A stretch of 64,000 nucleotides of DNA from UBA7672 sp047601145 (lineage in GTDB: Bacteria > Pseudomonadota > Alphaproteobacteria > Caulobacterales > Hyphomonadaceae): the NCBI GenBank assembly GCA_047601145.1, contig JASGJW010000003.1:310001-374000 (forward strand), given 5' to 3'. Positions 46,631-56,284 of the stretch are shown here, piece by piece (position 1 is the stretch's first letter; the number at the start of each line of letters is the position of its first letter). Position numbers and translations under genes: made by a program. Under the pieces are notes generated by a model. The model was given only the letters and a program-made list of their open reading frames with translations. It was not told the DNA's origin and did no database searches.

Positions 46631-48372
46631 TGGCCGCATCTCACTGCCCCGTTGACCGGGCCGGTTGTTGCGACGACGCAGGAATGACCCGGGTCGCCAG
46701 TGGGCATCGGAACGCCTTTTGGAACGACAAACTTGACGCTATGGGCGCCGTGCAGGCCAGCGGGAAACGCCATCTGCTTCTGGACAATATACTCACCCTG
46801 ATTGTTCTGCTTCAGGGCGCCAGAAGCCAGCAATTGAACGAGACCGGCCTGCTGGGGCAGCACGCCGTAGGTCTTGGCCGGTCGGCTGGAAACAACGCTT
46901 TTCGGATCGATGGTGATCACGCCGCCCGGGCTGAAGCGATACAGCTCGTCTCGCGCACTGCTGGGTCCCGCGGTGAAGATGATATTGCTGGCGTCGCCTT
47001 CAATCTTGACCGACCCCGGAGCGGCGCCCTGGATTACCAGTTTCCCGGCGTTGCGATCCTTGATCTCATCGATCCGGCCCGACGGGACGTTGAACGCGGT
47101 CACGGAGTACTTTCCGAACGCTGCATCCGGGTCGCGGCCGAGAAGGTTGCGAAGATCGTTTCCGACCCGCACGGATTCGCTCGAAGGCATCTCATGGAAA
47201 GGCGAGAGGCAGCTCGATTTTGCGAAGAACGACACCTTCTCTTTGGGAACCCCCACAGCGCCGACTAGCGAGACGCCAGCAGGATCCCCTCCGTTCGCGC
47301 GCGTTTCGCGGCTGGACAAGACAACGCGCTCGATACGCTGGACGGCGCCGCTGAACTGCCAGATTGAGGCGGAATGACTGACTATGACGACGTAGAGCGG
47401 TTGCGTTCCCGGCTCGACTACGACCTTGCCTGCATGGACGACCGCATCGTCCGAGCCGATTGTGGCGCTTGAGAGGGCCTGCGTCTCGTAGGCCCCAAGG
47501 AGCACAATTTGCGCTTTCGCCGACGCGGCGGGCATGGCGCAACCGGCTTTGGAGGTTGATTGTGTGGCGGCTTGCGGCTTGCCGTCGTAGGCGCGCATGC
47601 GATCAAGGATGTCGTCTATCGATTTCGACTGGGCGGCCGCATCAGGCGCGGAAGGACGCTGCCAGAAGCCGACGATTTCTTCCTGAGCCAGCTTGTCATC
47701 GGCATTGCGGTCAACCCTGCGGAACAACGCCTCGCCTGCAGCAAGCCAGGCGGCAAGCTCAAGCTGGCCGTTCTTCGTTGCGTCGAGCGTGAGGGCCGTC
47801 TTCACGCGGACGGACATCGCATTTTCGCTGTTGAGACGGCGTTGAAGCTCGGTCTCGTCGGCCTTCGAGGCTTCGGCATAGGTGACCTTGCCGTCGCCAT
47901 TCTTGTCCTTGGCCGAGAGCTGGGCGATCGTGTTTTCCATCTGGCGAGAGATGGATTCGAGACTGGCCCCTGGGCGCGCGCCCGCCGTGGCGATGGAGCT
48001 ACGCTTCTCGTACATCACGGCGACGCGAATTTCGCTGTCGGTGACGGAGCCATCGCCGTCGATATCATACCGCATCAACGGTTGAGCCGCCTGGGTGCGC
48101 ATCTGGGCGCGCACGATCGCATCGTGGAGCTCCACGTCGCGTTTGCTGAGCATGCCGTCCGCATCGGCGTCGAGGTCGGCGAACAGGGTCCGCAGCGATT
48201 GGAGATAGGCAGGTAGCTGGCCGTCTGGCTGCAGCTTGCCGGAGAGCTGCTGGTAGCCACGCGGAAGTTCGCCGGCGGACGGCGGCTGAGCGAATACGGA
48301 CTGCGCACCCACAAGCACCAACGCCAGCGTGGCAAGCGAAGCGGTCTGATAAATCCGGACTTTGCGTTGCAT
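46627..48372 (-). CDS. Secreted protein with four to five EF-hand calcium loops
   Basis: A 581-aa exported protein (signal peptide MQRKVRIYQTASLATLALVL to SVFAQ). EF-hand loops are at 68-79 (DADADGMLSKRD), 103-114 (DIDGDGSVTDSE), 156-167 (DKNGDGKVTYAE) and 221-232 (DRNADDKLAQEE), with a degenerate one at 197-208. Residues about 290-581 are a beta-rich region of unknown family with a few Cys. The ATG at 48372 starts the signal peptide. It lies 108 bp after smpB on the same strand. It probably binds Ca2+ in the periplasm or outside; its role is unknown. Confidence 0.85.
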   Translation of the reverse strand: MQRKVRIYQTASLATLALVLVGAQSVFAQPPSAGELPRGYQQLSGKLQPDGQLPAYLQSLRTLFADLDADADGMLSKRDVELHDAIVRAQMRTQAAQPLMRYDIDGDGSVTDSEIRVAVMYEKRSSIATAGARPGASLESISRQMENTIAQLSAKDKNGDGKVTYAEASKADETELQRRLNSENAMSVRVKTALTLDATKNGQLELAAWLAAGEALFRRVDRNADDKLAQEEIVGFWQRPSAPDAAAQSKSIDDILDRMRAYDGKPQAATQSTSKAGCAMPAASAKAQIVLLGAYETQALSSATIGSDDAVVHAGKVVVEPGTQPLYVVIVSHSASIWQFSGAVQRIERVVLSSRETRANGGDPAGVSLVGAVGVPKEKVSFFAKSSCLSPFHEMPSSESVRVGNDLRNLLGRDPDAAFGKYSVTAFNVPSGRIDEIKDRNAGKLVIQGAAPGSVKIEGDASNIIFTAGPSSARDELYRFSPGGVITIDPKSVVSSRPAKTYGVLPQQAGLVQLLASGALKQNNQGEYIVQKQMAFPAGLHGAHSVKFVVPKGVPMPTGDPGHSCVVATTGPVNGAVRCGH

Positions 48373-48480
48373 GCGCGTGATCCCCCAATCAGGCAGCTTT
48401 ACACAGATCACGACCGCCTTGCGGAAGCGTTGACCGGTTTGATGGATTTTACGGCAAGTTCGACGGGGACGGCGGCCGGG

Positions 48481-48993
48481 CTAGCCTCGATCCCTCAGCA
48501 GCCTGCCCTTCTGGCGGTCCCAGTCGCGTTTCTTCTCGACGTCGCGTTTGTCCGGGGCCTTGCGGCCGGTGGCGAGGGCAAGTTTGATCTTCGCCATGCC
48601 GGTGGGGCCGAAATAGAGTTCGAGGGGGACCAGTGTGCGGCCTTCGCGTTCGACAGCGCCCATGAGGCGGTTGAACTCGCGCTTCTTGAGGAGGAGGACG
48701 CGCTTGCGGCCAGGTTCGTGGTTGAACTGGCCGGCGGGCGGGTAAATCGGGATGGTCGAGTTGACGAGAACGATCTGGCCGTTCTCCTCACGTGCGTAGG
48801 CCTCCGCGATGTTGGCGCGGCCTTCGCGGAGGGATTTCACTTCCGAACCTGTGAGGACGATGCCGACTTCAAGGTCGTCGATGATTTCGTAGTTGCGACG
48901 CGCCTGGCGGTTCTCGGCCACCGACCTGCGGGCGAGTTCGCGCTGGGTCTTGCCTTTGGGGTTCTGGCCGCTGCTGCGGGGGGACTGGGCCAT
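48481..48993 (-). CDS. smpB: SsrA-binding protein SmpB
   Basis: Binds tmRNA and delivers it to stalled ribosomes for trans-translation. In the 170-aa protein: NRQARRNYEIIDDLEVGIVL, GSEVKSLREGRANIAEAYA, FNHEPGRKRVLLLKKREF and the basic C-terminal tail KKRDWDRQKGRLLRDRG. Its ATG overlaps the dapA stop by one base (TGATG). The ssrA gene itself is not in this window. Confidence 0.97.
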   Translation of the reverse strand: MAQSPRSSGQNPKGKTQRELARRSVAENRQARRNYEIIDDLEVGIVLTGSEVKSLREGRANIAEAYAREENGQIVLVNSTIPIYPPAGQFNHEPGRKRVLLLKKREFNRLMGAVEREGRTLVPLELYFGPTGMAKIKLALATGRKAPDKRDVEKKRDWDRQKGRLLRDRG

Positions 48994-49871
48994 CAGAGGA
49001 CGCCGGCTTCCTTCATGGCCGCCTCAATCTCCTTCTTCACGTCGGCCGACTGGACGGCGACGAGCGGCAGACGGACTTCGTCGGAGCACAGACCGAGGAG
49101 CGAGAGCGCATACTTGGCCGGCGCGGGGCTGGCCTCAAGGAACATGGCCCGGTGGAGACGGGCCAGCGTGTCGTTGATGCGGCGGGCCTCGGCATAGTCG
49201 CCCTTGAGGGTCGCGGCCTGAAGGGCAGCGCACTGGTAGGGGGCGACGTTGGCGGTAACGGAGATGCAGCCGACCCCGCCCAGGGCGTTGAAACCGACGG
49301 CGTTGCCGTCTTCCCCGGAAATCTGGATGAAATCCTTACCGGCCAGCGCCGTATGGCGGGCGACCCGAGCGACATCGCCCGAAGCGTCTTTTATGCCGAT
49401 GATATTTGGCAATTTGGCGAGGCGGCCGATGAGTTCCGGCTGCATGTCGGAACCCGTGCGACCCGGCACATTGTAAACAAAAATAGGGAGTTGAACCGCC
49501 TCATTCAAAGTTTTGTAATGCGCGTAAACCCCATCTTGGGTGGGGCGGTTGTAATAGGGGTTCACGATCAGGGCTGCGTGAGCGCCGACCGACTTTGCGT
49601 GCTGGAGGAGGCTGATGGCCTCGTCCGTGGAATTGGAGCCAGTGCCTGCGATGACCGGAATACGCCCTGCCGACGTTTTTACGCAGAGCTCGACCACGGC
49701 CCCGTGCTCTTCATGCGATAGCGTGGAGGCTTCGCCCGTGGTTCCGGCGACGACCAGCCCGTGCGTTCCGGCGGCGACCTGCCGCTCGACGAGAGCCACG
49801 AACGCCTTCTCGTCCACTTTCCCGTTGCGGAAAGGGGTCACGAGGGCGGGCATGGATCCCTGGAAAAGCAT
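48993..49871 (-). CDS. dapA: 4-hydroxy-tetrahydrodipicolinate synthase
   Basis: Condenses pyruvate with aspartate semialdehyde in lysine and peptidoglycan precursor synthesis. In the 292-aa TIM barrel: GSMPALVTPF, GTTGEASTLSHEEH, NPYYNRPTQDGVYAHY (with the catalytic Tyr), IFVYNVPGRTG and the Schiff-base Lys in IIGIKDASGD. The ATG at 49871 is preferred over an earlier in-frame start at 49910. It is divergent from the lytic transglycosylase gene and overlaps smpB, as seen in other Caulobacterales. Confidence 0.97.
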   Translation of the reverse strand: MLFQGSMPALVTPFRNGKVDEKAFVALVERQVAAGTHGLVVAGTTGEASTLSHEEHGAVVELCVKTSAGRIPVIAGTGSNSTDEAISLLQHAKSVGAHAALIVNPYYNRPTQDGVYAHYKTLNEAVQLPIFVYNVPGRTGSDMQPELIGRLAKLPNIIGIKDASGDVARVARHTALAGKDFIQISGEDGNAVGFNALGGVGCISVTANVAPYQCAALQAATLKGDYAEARRINDTLARLHRAMFLEASPAPAKYALSLLGLCSDEVRLPLVAVQSADVKKEIEAAMKEAGVL

Positions 49872-49929
49872 TGGTTTCTCCGGCAGGCGTAATGGCGATC
49901 CGTCACGCAACTCGCGGGATAATCATTTC

Positions 49930-51993
49930 ATGACGGGGTTTGGCAAGGGAATGTCGCGCACCGGCCGGGTTCTGGCGGGCGCGGCGGCTCTGGGGCTGCT
50001 GGGCAGCGGGCTGGCGATGGCCAATCCGACGGCCCCGTCGCTGAAGCCGGCGCTGGTGCTGAAATCGGCCTGGCTGGACGCGGGCGACCTTTCCCTGCTC
50101 GACCGGGCGCTGGAGGCGGCGGACAATAGCCGGTTCACGGATGTGCGCTCCTACCTGTCGCGGATACAGGACCCGGCCGCCCAGGCGCTGCTGCGCTGGC
50201 GGATGGCGACGGAGAGCGCGGGTGGGCTGGGCTGGACCGACCTCTCCAAGGCGGCGGAAGAGTTCAAGGGCTGGCCGGACGCGGACCGGATCGCGGAACA
50301 GATGGAAGCGTCGATCACGCGCTCCAGCCTGACCGCGGACGAGCGGATCCAGTGGCTGATCGTGCGCGGACCGAAGACCGGCGAAGGCGTGTTGGCGCTG
50401 GCGGACGCCTATGACAGCCAGGGCAAGCGGGACGACATGCTGCGCGTGGTGCGCGAGGCGTGGCGGACGAAGCCGATGTCGTCGGGCGCCGTTGCGACAA
50501 TCCAGTCGCGCTATTCCTCGCAGCTGACTTCGGACGACCATTTCGCTCGGGCGGACATGTTCCTGTGGCGCGGCGACACGAAGTCGGCGCAGGCGCTGTT
50601 CCCGAAGCTGAGCTCGGGGCGCAAGGCGCTGCTGGAAGCACGCATCGCGCTGATGAAGAACCAGAAGAAGATCGACAAGCCGATCGCGGCGGTGCCGTCG
50701 GAGTATCTCAACGATCCGGGCCTGCTGTTCGAGCGCGCACGCTATGCAGAACGGCGTGGCAAGGATGCGGAGCAGCTGGCGTATCTCCTGCGGATAAATG
50801 GCGAGACGGCGCCCGAGGTGGGCCGCGCCGACATCTGGGAAGAGAAGCAGTCCGAGATGCGCCGCCTGATCCGCGAACGGGACTATGCGACGGCCTACCA
50901 GCTGGCTGCGGGGCATGGTCTGCTTACGGGCGAGGCGTTCCGCGATGCGGAGTGGGCGGCCGGCTGGATCGCGCTCGAAAAGCTGAATGATCCGACCAAG
51001 GCGGAAGCGCATTTCCGCGTGTTCGGCGCAGGCGTTGCGACGCCGATCTCGGTGAGCCGGGCGCAATACTGGCTCGGCGAGGCACTGACCAAGCTGGGCC
51101 GCATTCCGGAAGCGCAGGAAGCCTATCTTGCTGCGTCGAAGTATCCGTACGTGTTCTACGGCCAGCTTGCGGCCGAGAAGGTGCGCCAGCAGGCGCCCGA
51201 GGCGATCAAGCTGCAGCTGACCGCCCCACCCCCGCCGACCGATGAGGAACGTGCTGCGTTCGCGCGACAAACGCCGGTGCGCGCGGCCATCCTGCTGGCG
51301 GAGACGGGACGGCTGGCGAGCTTCGAGCGGTTCTCGTTCGCGCTGGACGACGTGATGAACACGGCCGCCGAGCACCAAATGCTGTTCGATATCGGCGCGG
51401 GCTACCTCGAGATGCGCGCGGCGGTGCGGGGCGCCAAGGCCGGACTTGGCCGTGGGCTGGTGGCCCCGGATGCGGTGTTCCCGATGATGTCGCTGCCGTC
51501 CTCGCCGCGTTCGGGATCGGCCGAGCCGGCGCTGGTGCTGGCGCTGTCGCGGCAGGAGAGCGAGTTCAATCCGCGCGCAGTCTCGGGCGCGGATGCGCGG
51601 GGCCTGATGCAGATGGTGCCGCGCTATGCGCAGGCGGAAGCCAAGATGGTCGGCCTGCCTTTCAGGCAGAGCTGGCTAACAGACGATCCGCAGTACAATC
51701 TGCGCCTCGGCCGCGGCTTCCTCGACGATCTCGTTGATAATTTCGGCGGCTCGTACATCCTGGCGGCGGCGGCCTACAACGCCGGCCCGAGCCGTGCGCG
51801 CCAGTGGATCAGCGATTTCGGCGATCCACGCGCGGGCGCCGACCCGATCGACTGGATCGAAAGCATTCCCTTCGCCGAAACGCGCAACTACGTGCAGCGC
51901 GTACTGGAGAACACGCAGGTCTATCGCGCGCGCCTCGCCGGGGGCCCGGTGGACATCCAGCTGTCGTCGGACCTGAAGCGCGGGCGGCCGTAG
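49930..51993 (+). CDS. Soluble lytic murein transglycosylase
   Basis: A 687-aa periplasmic enzyme that cleaves peptidoglycan to 1,6-anhydro-muropeptides. A signal peptide ends near GSGLAMA. A long alpha-superhelical region follows to about residue 520. The Slt catalytic domain has the Glu in ALSRQESEFNPRAVSGADARG (motif ALSRQESEF), GLMQMVPRYA and AAAAYNAGPSRARQW. The ATG at 49930 is chosen because the frame further upstream runs through dapA. The region between it and the divergent dapA start is only 58 bp. Confidence 0.93.
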   Translation: MTGFGKGMSRTGRVLAGAAALGLLGSGLAMANPTAPSLKPALVLKSAWLDAGDLSLLDRALEAADNSRFTDVRSYLSRIQDPAAQALLRWRMATESAGGLGWTDLSKAAEEFKGWPDADRIAEQMEASITRSSLTADERIQWLIVRGPKTGEGVLALADAYDSQGKRDDMLRVVREAWRTKPMSSGAVATIQSRYSSQLTSDDHFARADMFLWRGDTKSAQALFPKLSSGRKALLEARIALMKNQKKIDKPIAAVPSEYLNDPGLLFERARYAERRGKDAEQLAYLLRINGETAPEVGRADIWEEKQSEMRRLIRERDYATAYQLAAGHGLLTGEAFRDAEWAAGWIALEKLNDPTKAEAHFRVFGAGVATPISVSRAQYWLGEALTKLGRIPEAQEAYLAASKYPYVFYGQLAAEKVRQQAPEAIKLQLTAPPPPTDEERAAFARQTPVRAAILLAETGRLASFERFSFALDDVMNTAAEHQMLFDIGAGYLEMRAAVRGAKAGLGRGLVAPDAVFPMMSLPSSPRSGSAEPALVLALSRQESEFNPRAVSGADARGLMQMVPRYAQAEAKMVGLPFRQSWLTDDPQYNLRLGRGFLDDLVDNFGGSYILAAAAYNAGPSRARQWISDFGDPRAGADPIDWIESIPFAETRNYVQRVLENTQVYRARLAGGPVDIQLSSDLKRGRP

Positions 51994-52048
51994 GCGACTT
52001 GGGCATCGGCAAATGCCTGCTATGGTCCTCTCGTGGGAGGATCTCTTC

Positions 52049-52882
52049 ATGAAACTTGTTGCTGTAGGCATGCTCGCTCTTCTGGGCGCGTCCTGCGCAA
52101 GTACGCCCGCCGGCGAGAGGGGCGTGAAGCTTTATGCGCTCGACTGTGGGTCGTTCGACATGAAGAACACGGGGTTGTTTTCGCCGAACCACGAGTATGA
52201 CGGGAAGCCGGGGAAGCTGTCCGATCCGTGCTTCCTGATCCGGCATCCTAAGGGCGATCTGGTGTGGGATGCAGGCATTCCGCCGTCGATGGCGACGCCG
52301 CCGGGGCAGACGCTGGGGACGATGACGTATCGCGCGAAACTTCTGGCGCCGCAGCTGGCAGAGCTGGGATTGAAGACTGAGGACATCGAGTTCTTCGCGA
52401 TCTCGCATAGCCACTATGACCATATCGGCGAGGCGAACCTGTTCGCGGGATCGACATGGATCGTGGACAAGGCGGAGCGCGACTGGATGTTCCGGCCGGA
52501 TGCGCGAAAGGCGGGGGCATTCGCTTTCTATTCGCAGCTGGAAGGCGCGAAGACGACGCTGATCGAGGACGGCAAGGACTTTGACGTCTTCGGCGATGGA
52601 AGCGTGAGGATGATCGCGGCGCATGGGCATACGCCGGGACATCGCGTTCTTCTGCTGAAGTTGAAGAACGCGGGGAACGTGCTGATAGCCGGGGACATGT
52701 GGCATCTGGCGGAGGCGCAGAAGTTGCGCACCATTCCGGCGGGCAATACGGACAAGGCCGAGACCCTGCGCTCGATGGACAAGGTCGAGGCGCTGCAGCG
52801 GGACAACAGAGCCATGCTGGTGCGCCAGCACGTTCCGGAAGATGTCGCCGCCCTGCCCGCGTTTCCAGCCGGGCTGGATTGA
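52049..52882 (+). CDS. MBL-fold hydrolase, N-acyl homoserine lactonase-like, predicted lipoprotein
   Basis: A 277-aa exported metallo-beta-lactamase-fold protein. The signal peptide ends LLGASC (C16), a lipobox-like site. KLYALDCGSFDMKNTGLFSP, DPCFLIRHPKGDLVWDAG, the zinc motif HSHYDHIGEA and the later AHGHTPGHRVLL resemble lactonases of the AiiA/AttM group. The ATG at 52049 has GGGAGG upstream. It may hydrolyse signal lactones or another ester, and lipid anchoring would place it in the envelope. Substrate is inference only. Confidence 0.83.
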   Translation: MKLVAVGMLALLGASCASTPAGERGVKLYALDCGSFDMKNTGLFSPNHEYDGKPGKLSDPCFLIRHPKGDLVWDAGIPPSMATPPGQTLGTMTYRAKLLAPQLAELGLKTEDIEFFAISHSHYDHIGEANLFAGSTWIVDKAERDWMFRPDARKAGAFAFYSQLEGAKTTLIEDGKDFDVFGDGSVRMIAAHGHTPGHRVLLLKLKNAGNVLIAGDMWHLAEAQKLRTIPAGNTDKAETLRSMDKVEALQRDNRAMLVRQHVPEDVAALPAFPAGLD

Positions 52883-52953
52883 GCTGACGTAGGGTGATCG
52901 TTCCCAGCGTCGCGCGAGCGCGTTAGCGTGTGCCGTTGTTGCGCGGAGCGGAC

Positions 52954-54093
52954 ATGGCGGACATTTCGGATTTTGCGAACCGGCCCTGCCCGGCCTGGTA
53001 TGCGAAGCCGCAGCTGGGGATCTTCATTCACTGGGGCATCTTTGCCGTGCCGGCGTACGCGCCGGGTGCGGTCTCGATCGCTGATCTCTTCAAGACCGAC
53101 TACGATGATGCGATGGCGATCTCGCCTTACGCCGAATGGTACTGGAACGCGATGCGCGTGCCCGGGAGCCCGACGGCGCAGCATCATGCGCGCGAGCATG
53201 GCGGGCGGCCTTATGAAGATTTCCGTGCGCCCTTCGAGAAAGCGGCCGAGGCGTTCGATGCCGGCGCGTGGGCGGATCTCTTCGCGGCTTCAGGCGCCGA
53301 ATATGTCGTGTTCGTCACCAAGCATCATGACGGGTTCTGCCTGTGGCCGACGGCGGTCGAGAATCCGCACAAGCCGGGCTGGCACTCGAAGCGGGATTTC
53401 GTCGGCGAGCTGGCGGAGGCCGTGCGGGCGCGGGGAATGAGGTTCGGGCTCTATTATTCGGGTGGGCTGGACTGGACGTTCTTCCATACGCCGATCTCGA
53501 ATTTCGGGGACATGCTGGCGTGCGTGCCGACGGGTGAGGATTACCGGCGCTACGCGGCGGCGCAGGTGCGGGAGCTGATCGCGCGGTACAAGCCGGCTGT
53601 GCTGTGGAACGACATTGCGTGGCCGAATGGCGATGATCTCGCTGGGCTGTTCGCTGACTATTATGCAGCTGTGCCGGATGGGGTGATCAACGACCGCTGG
53701 CTGGCGATGACGCCGCTTTTCGAGAGCCTGCGTGACCCGGCGACGCTGGCGGGCTTCAACGCGATGGTGAAGGCGCGGATCGCCGAGGCAGGCGGCGAGC
53801 TGGACAATCCTGCGCCGCCGCACTGTGACTTCCGGACGGTCGAGTATTCGACCGGCGAGCACATGGGCGAGAAGAAGTGGGAGGCCTGCCGCGGGCTGGG
53901 CTTCGCGTTCGGCTACAATCGCGACGAGCGAACGGACAACTACATGACCGGCGAGCAGCTGATCGCGCTCTATCGCCAGCTGACGGCGCGCGGCGGCAAT
54001 CTGCTGATCAATGTCGGCCCGATGGCGGACGGGACCGTCCCTGATGTGCAGCAGAAGCCGCTGCGCGAGATGGGACGGATGCTGCGGGGTTAG
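52954..54093 (+). CDS. Alpha-L-fucosidase family protein (GH29)
   Basis: A 379-aa glycoside hydrolase with no signal peptide, so apparently cytosolic. GH29 signatures are AKPQLGIFIHWGIFAVPAY, EYVVFVTKHHDGFCLWP, GLYYSGGLDWTF, the nucleophile region YKPAVLWNDIAWP and GGNLLINVGPMADGTV. At this length it lacks the C-terminal beta-sandwich of longer enzymes. The ATG at 52954 begins the domain. Its stop overlaps that of the convergent dehydratase by four bases. No transporter or other sugar gene is adjacent, so the substrate source is unclear. Confidence 0.9.
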   Translation: MADISDFANRPCPAWYAKPQLGIFIHWGIFAVPAYAPGAVSIADLFKTDYDDAMAISPYAEWYWNAMRVPGSPTAQHHAREHGGRPYEDFRAPFEKAAEAFDAGAWADLFAASGAEYVVFVTKHHDGFCLWPTAVENPHKPGWHSKRDFVGELAEAVRARGMRFGLYYSGGLDWTFFHTPISNFGDMLACVPTGEDYRRYAAAQVRELIARYKPAVLWNDIAWPNGDDLAGLFADYYAAVPDGVINDRWLAMTPLFESLRDPATLAGFNAMVKARIAEAGGELDNPAPPHCDFRTVEYSTGEHMGEKKWEACRGLGFAFGYNRDERTDNYMTGEQLIALYRQLTARGGNLLINVGPMADGTVPDVQQKPLREMGRMLRG

Positions 54094-55097
54094 GCCGGCG
54101 GCGTGCGGGCGATGGCTTTCGTGAACATGTCGGCGTCGACATTGCCGCCCGACAGGATGATCAGGACCGGGCCGCGTTTGGCGAAGTGTTCGCGGTTGTT
54201 GAGCAGCACGGCGAGCGAGCAGGCGCCGCCGGGCTCGACCACCAGTTTGAGGTGGTGGAAGGCGAAGCTCATCGCGTCCAGGAGCTGGTCGTTGGTGGCG
54301 GTGAAGCCGCCCTTGAGACGGCGCTTATGGACTTCGAACGGCAGATTGCCGGGTTCGGGCGTCAGTAGTGCGTCGGCGATGGAGCGATAGCCCGGCTCGT
54401 TCGAGACGATGTGGCCGGCGGCGAGCGAGCGGATGGTGTCGTCGTGGCCGGCGGGTTCGGCGGCCCAGACTTCAGTGGTGGGCGACACGCCTTCGAACGC
54501 CGTGGCGACTCCCGAGATAAGGCCGCCGCCGGAAGCGTTGCAGATGAGCGAGCCGAATGTGACGCCCAGCTTTGCGGCATCCTGCGCTGCTTCGAGGCCG
54601 GCCGTGCCCTGCCCGGCCATGATCCAGCTGTCGTCGAAGGGGCGGATGGTGGTGGCGCCGGTCTTCGCCGCGATCTCGGCGGCGATGCCTTCGCGGCTTT
54701 CCTTCACGCGATCATAGAGGCGAACGGTGGCGCCGCGGCCGCGCGCAGCCTCGATCTTCGCTTTCGGCGCGTCTGCCGGCATGACGATCGTGGCCTTGAG
54801 GCCCAGGATGTTGGCGCTTTCGGCTACGCCCTGTGCGTGGTTGCCGGACGAGAACGCGACGACGCCGCGCGCACGGTCGGCTTCGGGAATGCGGCTGATG
54901 CGATTCCACGCGCCGCGCATCTTGAAGGAGCCGGTGCGTTGGAGCGTTTCCGGCTTGATCCAGACGGGCGCGCCGATAGCAGCGTCGAGCGCATCGGAGC
55001 GCAGGAGCGGGGTATGGATGGTGACACCCGCGAGGCGCTTGGCGGCGTCCTCGACATCGGCGAGCGTGGGAAGGTCGCGGAGCGGATCGATGATCAT
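54090..55097 (-). CDS. Threonine/serine dehydratase (PLP fold II)
   Basis: A 335-aa PLP enzyme that deaminates threonine or serine. The PLP lysine lies in GSFKMRGAWN, the substrate loop is SSGNHAQGVA, and the phosphate loop is NASGGGLISG. There is no C-terminal ACT regulatory domain, so it is a catabolic rather than IlvA-type allosteric form. A serine racemase-like activity is possible. It is transcribed alone and ends tail to tail with the fucosidase gene. Confidence 0.9.
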   Translation of the reverse strand: MIIDPLRDLPTLADVEDAAKRLAGVTIHTPLLRSDALDAAIGAPVWIKPETLQRTGSFKMRGAWNRISRIPEADRARGVVAFSSGNHAQGVAESANILGLKATIVMPADAPKAKIEAARGRGATVRLYDRVKESREGIAAEIAAKTGATTIRPFDDSWIMAGQGTAGLEAAQDAAKLGVTFGSLICNASGGGLISGVATAFEGVSPTTEVWAAEPAGHDDTIRSLAAGHIVSNEPGYRSIADALLTPEPGNLPFEVHKRRLKGGFTATNDQLLDAMSFAFHHLKLVVEPGGACSLAVLLNNREHFAKRGPVLIILSGGNVDADMFTKAIARTPPA

Positions 55098-55142
55098 GGC
55101 GCGCTTATGCGACAGGATCGGCCGAGCCGCAAACGAGGTTAT

Positions 55143-56132
55143 CTAAGCGGTTGCTGAGAATTTCGCGGCAGCGACGGCCAACGCCGCGCGGGCTTCCTCA
55201 TATTCCTTCTTCAGTTGCGAGACGTACTGCGCGGCAGGCAAGCGGGCCTTCACGGCGCCGATGCCCTGGCCGGAACCCCAGACGTCCTTCCAGGCCTTGG
55301 CCTTGGAGCTTTCGCCGGCCTTGAAGCTCATCGTGGCCTTGTCGCCCTCGGGGAGGTTGTTGGGATCCATGCCGGCCTTGGCGATGGAGGGCGCAAGATA
55401 GTTGCCGTGAACGCCGGTGAAGAGCGAGGAATAGACGATGTCCTTCGCGGCAGAGGCGACGATCATGTCCTTGTAGTTTTCGGGCGCGCGGGCTTCGTCG
55501 GTGGCGATGAAGGCGGTGCCAATATAGGCGAAGTCGGCGCCCATCGCCTGCGCCGCAAGGACCTGCGCTCCTGTCGACATGGCGCCGGAGAGCGCGAGCG
55601 GGCCGTCGAAGAATTCGCGGATCTCGGAGATGAGCGCGAAGGGAGACAGCACGCCGGCATGGCCGCCTGCGCCGGCGGCAACAGCGATGAGGCCGTCGGC
55701 GCCCTTCTCAAGCGCCTTGTGCGCGAACACAATGTTGATGATGTCGTGCAGGACGATGCCGCCATAGGAATGGATAGCCTCGTTTACCTCAGGGCGCGCG
55801 CCAAGCGAGGTGATGACGATCGGAACCTTGTGCTTCACGCAGAGCGCGAGGTCTTCCTCGATACGGTTGTTCGACTTATGGACGATGAGGTTGACGGCAT
55901 AGGGCGCGATCCTCGCCTTCGGATCGGCAAGGCGGGCGGCGGTCAGTTCCTCGTTGATGCGGGAAAGCCACTCATCGAGCTGCTCGAGCGGGCGAGCGTT
56001 GAGTGAAGGGAAGGAACCAATGACGCCGGCCTTGCACTGGGCAATGACAAGGTCGGGGTTCGAGATGATGAATAGCGGCGACCCGATCACGGGAATGGAA
56101 AGCTGGTTCGCGAGTGACGCGGGAATCGCCAT
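55143..56132 (-). CDS. Nitronate monooxygenase family protein
   Basis: A 329-aa FMN TIM-barrel protein, the second of this superfamily in the window. Visible are LSIPVIGSPLFIISNPDLVIAQ (first part LSIPVIGSPLFII), VAAGAGGHAGVLSPFALI and LSGAMSTGAQVLAAQAMGADF. The ATG at 56132 starts the conserved part; an earlier in-frame start exists at 56258. The closeness to the first copy at 43435 is low by eye. The physiological substrate is unknown. Confidence 0.9.
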   Translation of the reverse strand: MAIPASLANQLSIPVIGSPLFIISNPDLVIAQCKAGVIGSFPSLNARPLEQLDEWLSRINEELTAARLADPKARIAPYAVNLIVHKSNNRIEEDLALCVKHKVPIVITSLGARPEVNEAIHSYGGIVLHDIINIVFAHKALEKGADGLIAVAAGAGGHAGVLSPFALISEIREFFDGPLALSGAMSTGAQVLAAQAMGADFAYIGTAFIATDEARAPENYKDMIVASAAKDIVYSSLFTGVHGNYLAPSIAKAGMDPNNLPEGDKATMSFKAGESSKAKAWKDVWGSGQGIGAVKARLPAAQYVSQLKKEYEEARAALAVAAAKFSATA

Positions 56133-56284
56133 GACAGGGTCCGATCTGGTCTGGCGGGATACGCCCCGCCCTTGAGACGACCATAGCGGCCCCGCACGGT
56201 GCGGCAATGCGAACAGACGCCGCGAAACCCTTGACGCAGGGCCATGCCAATGCCTCATGGCCTGCGTGTGTATTTGAGGGATTC

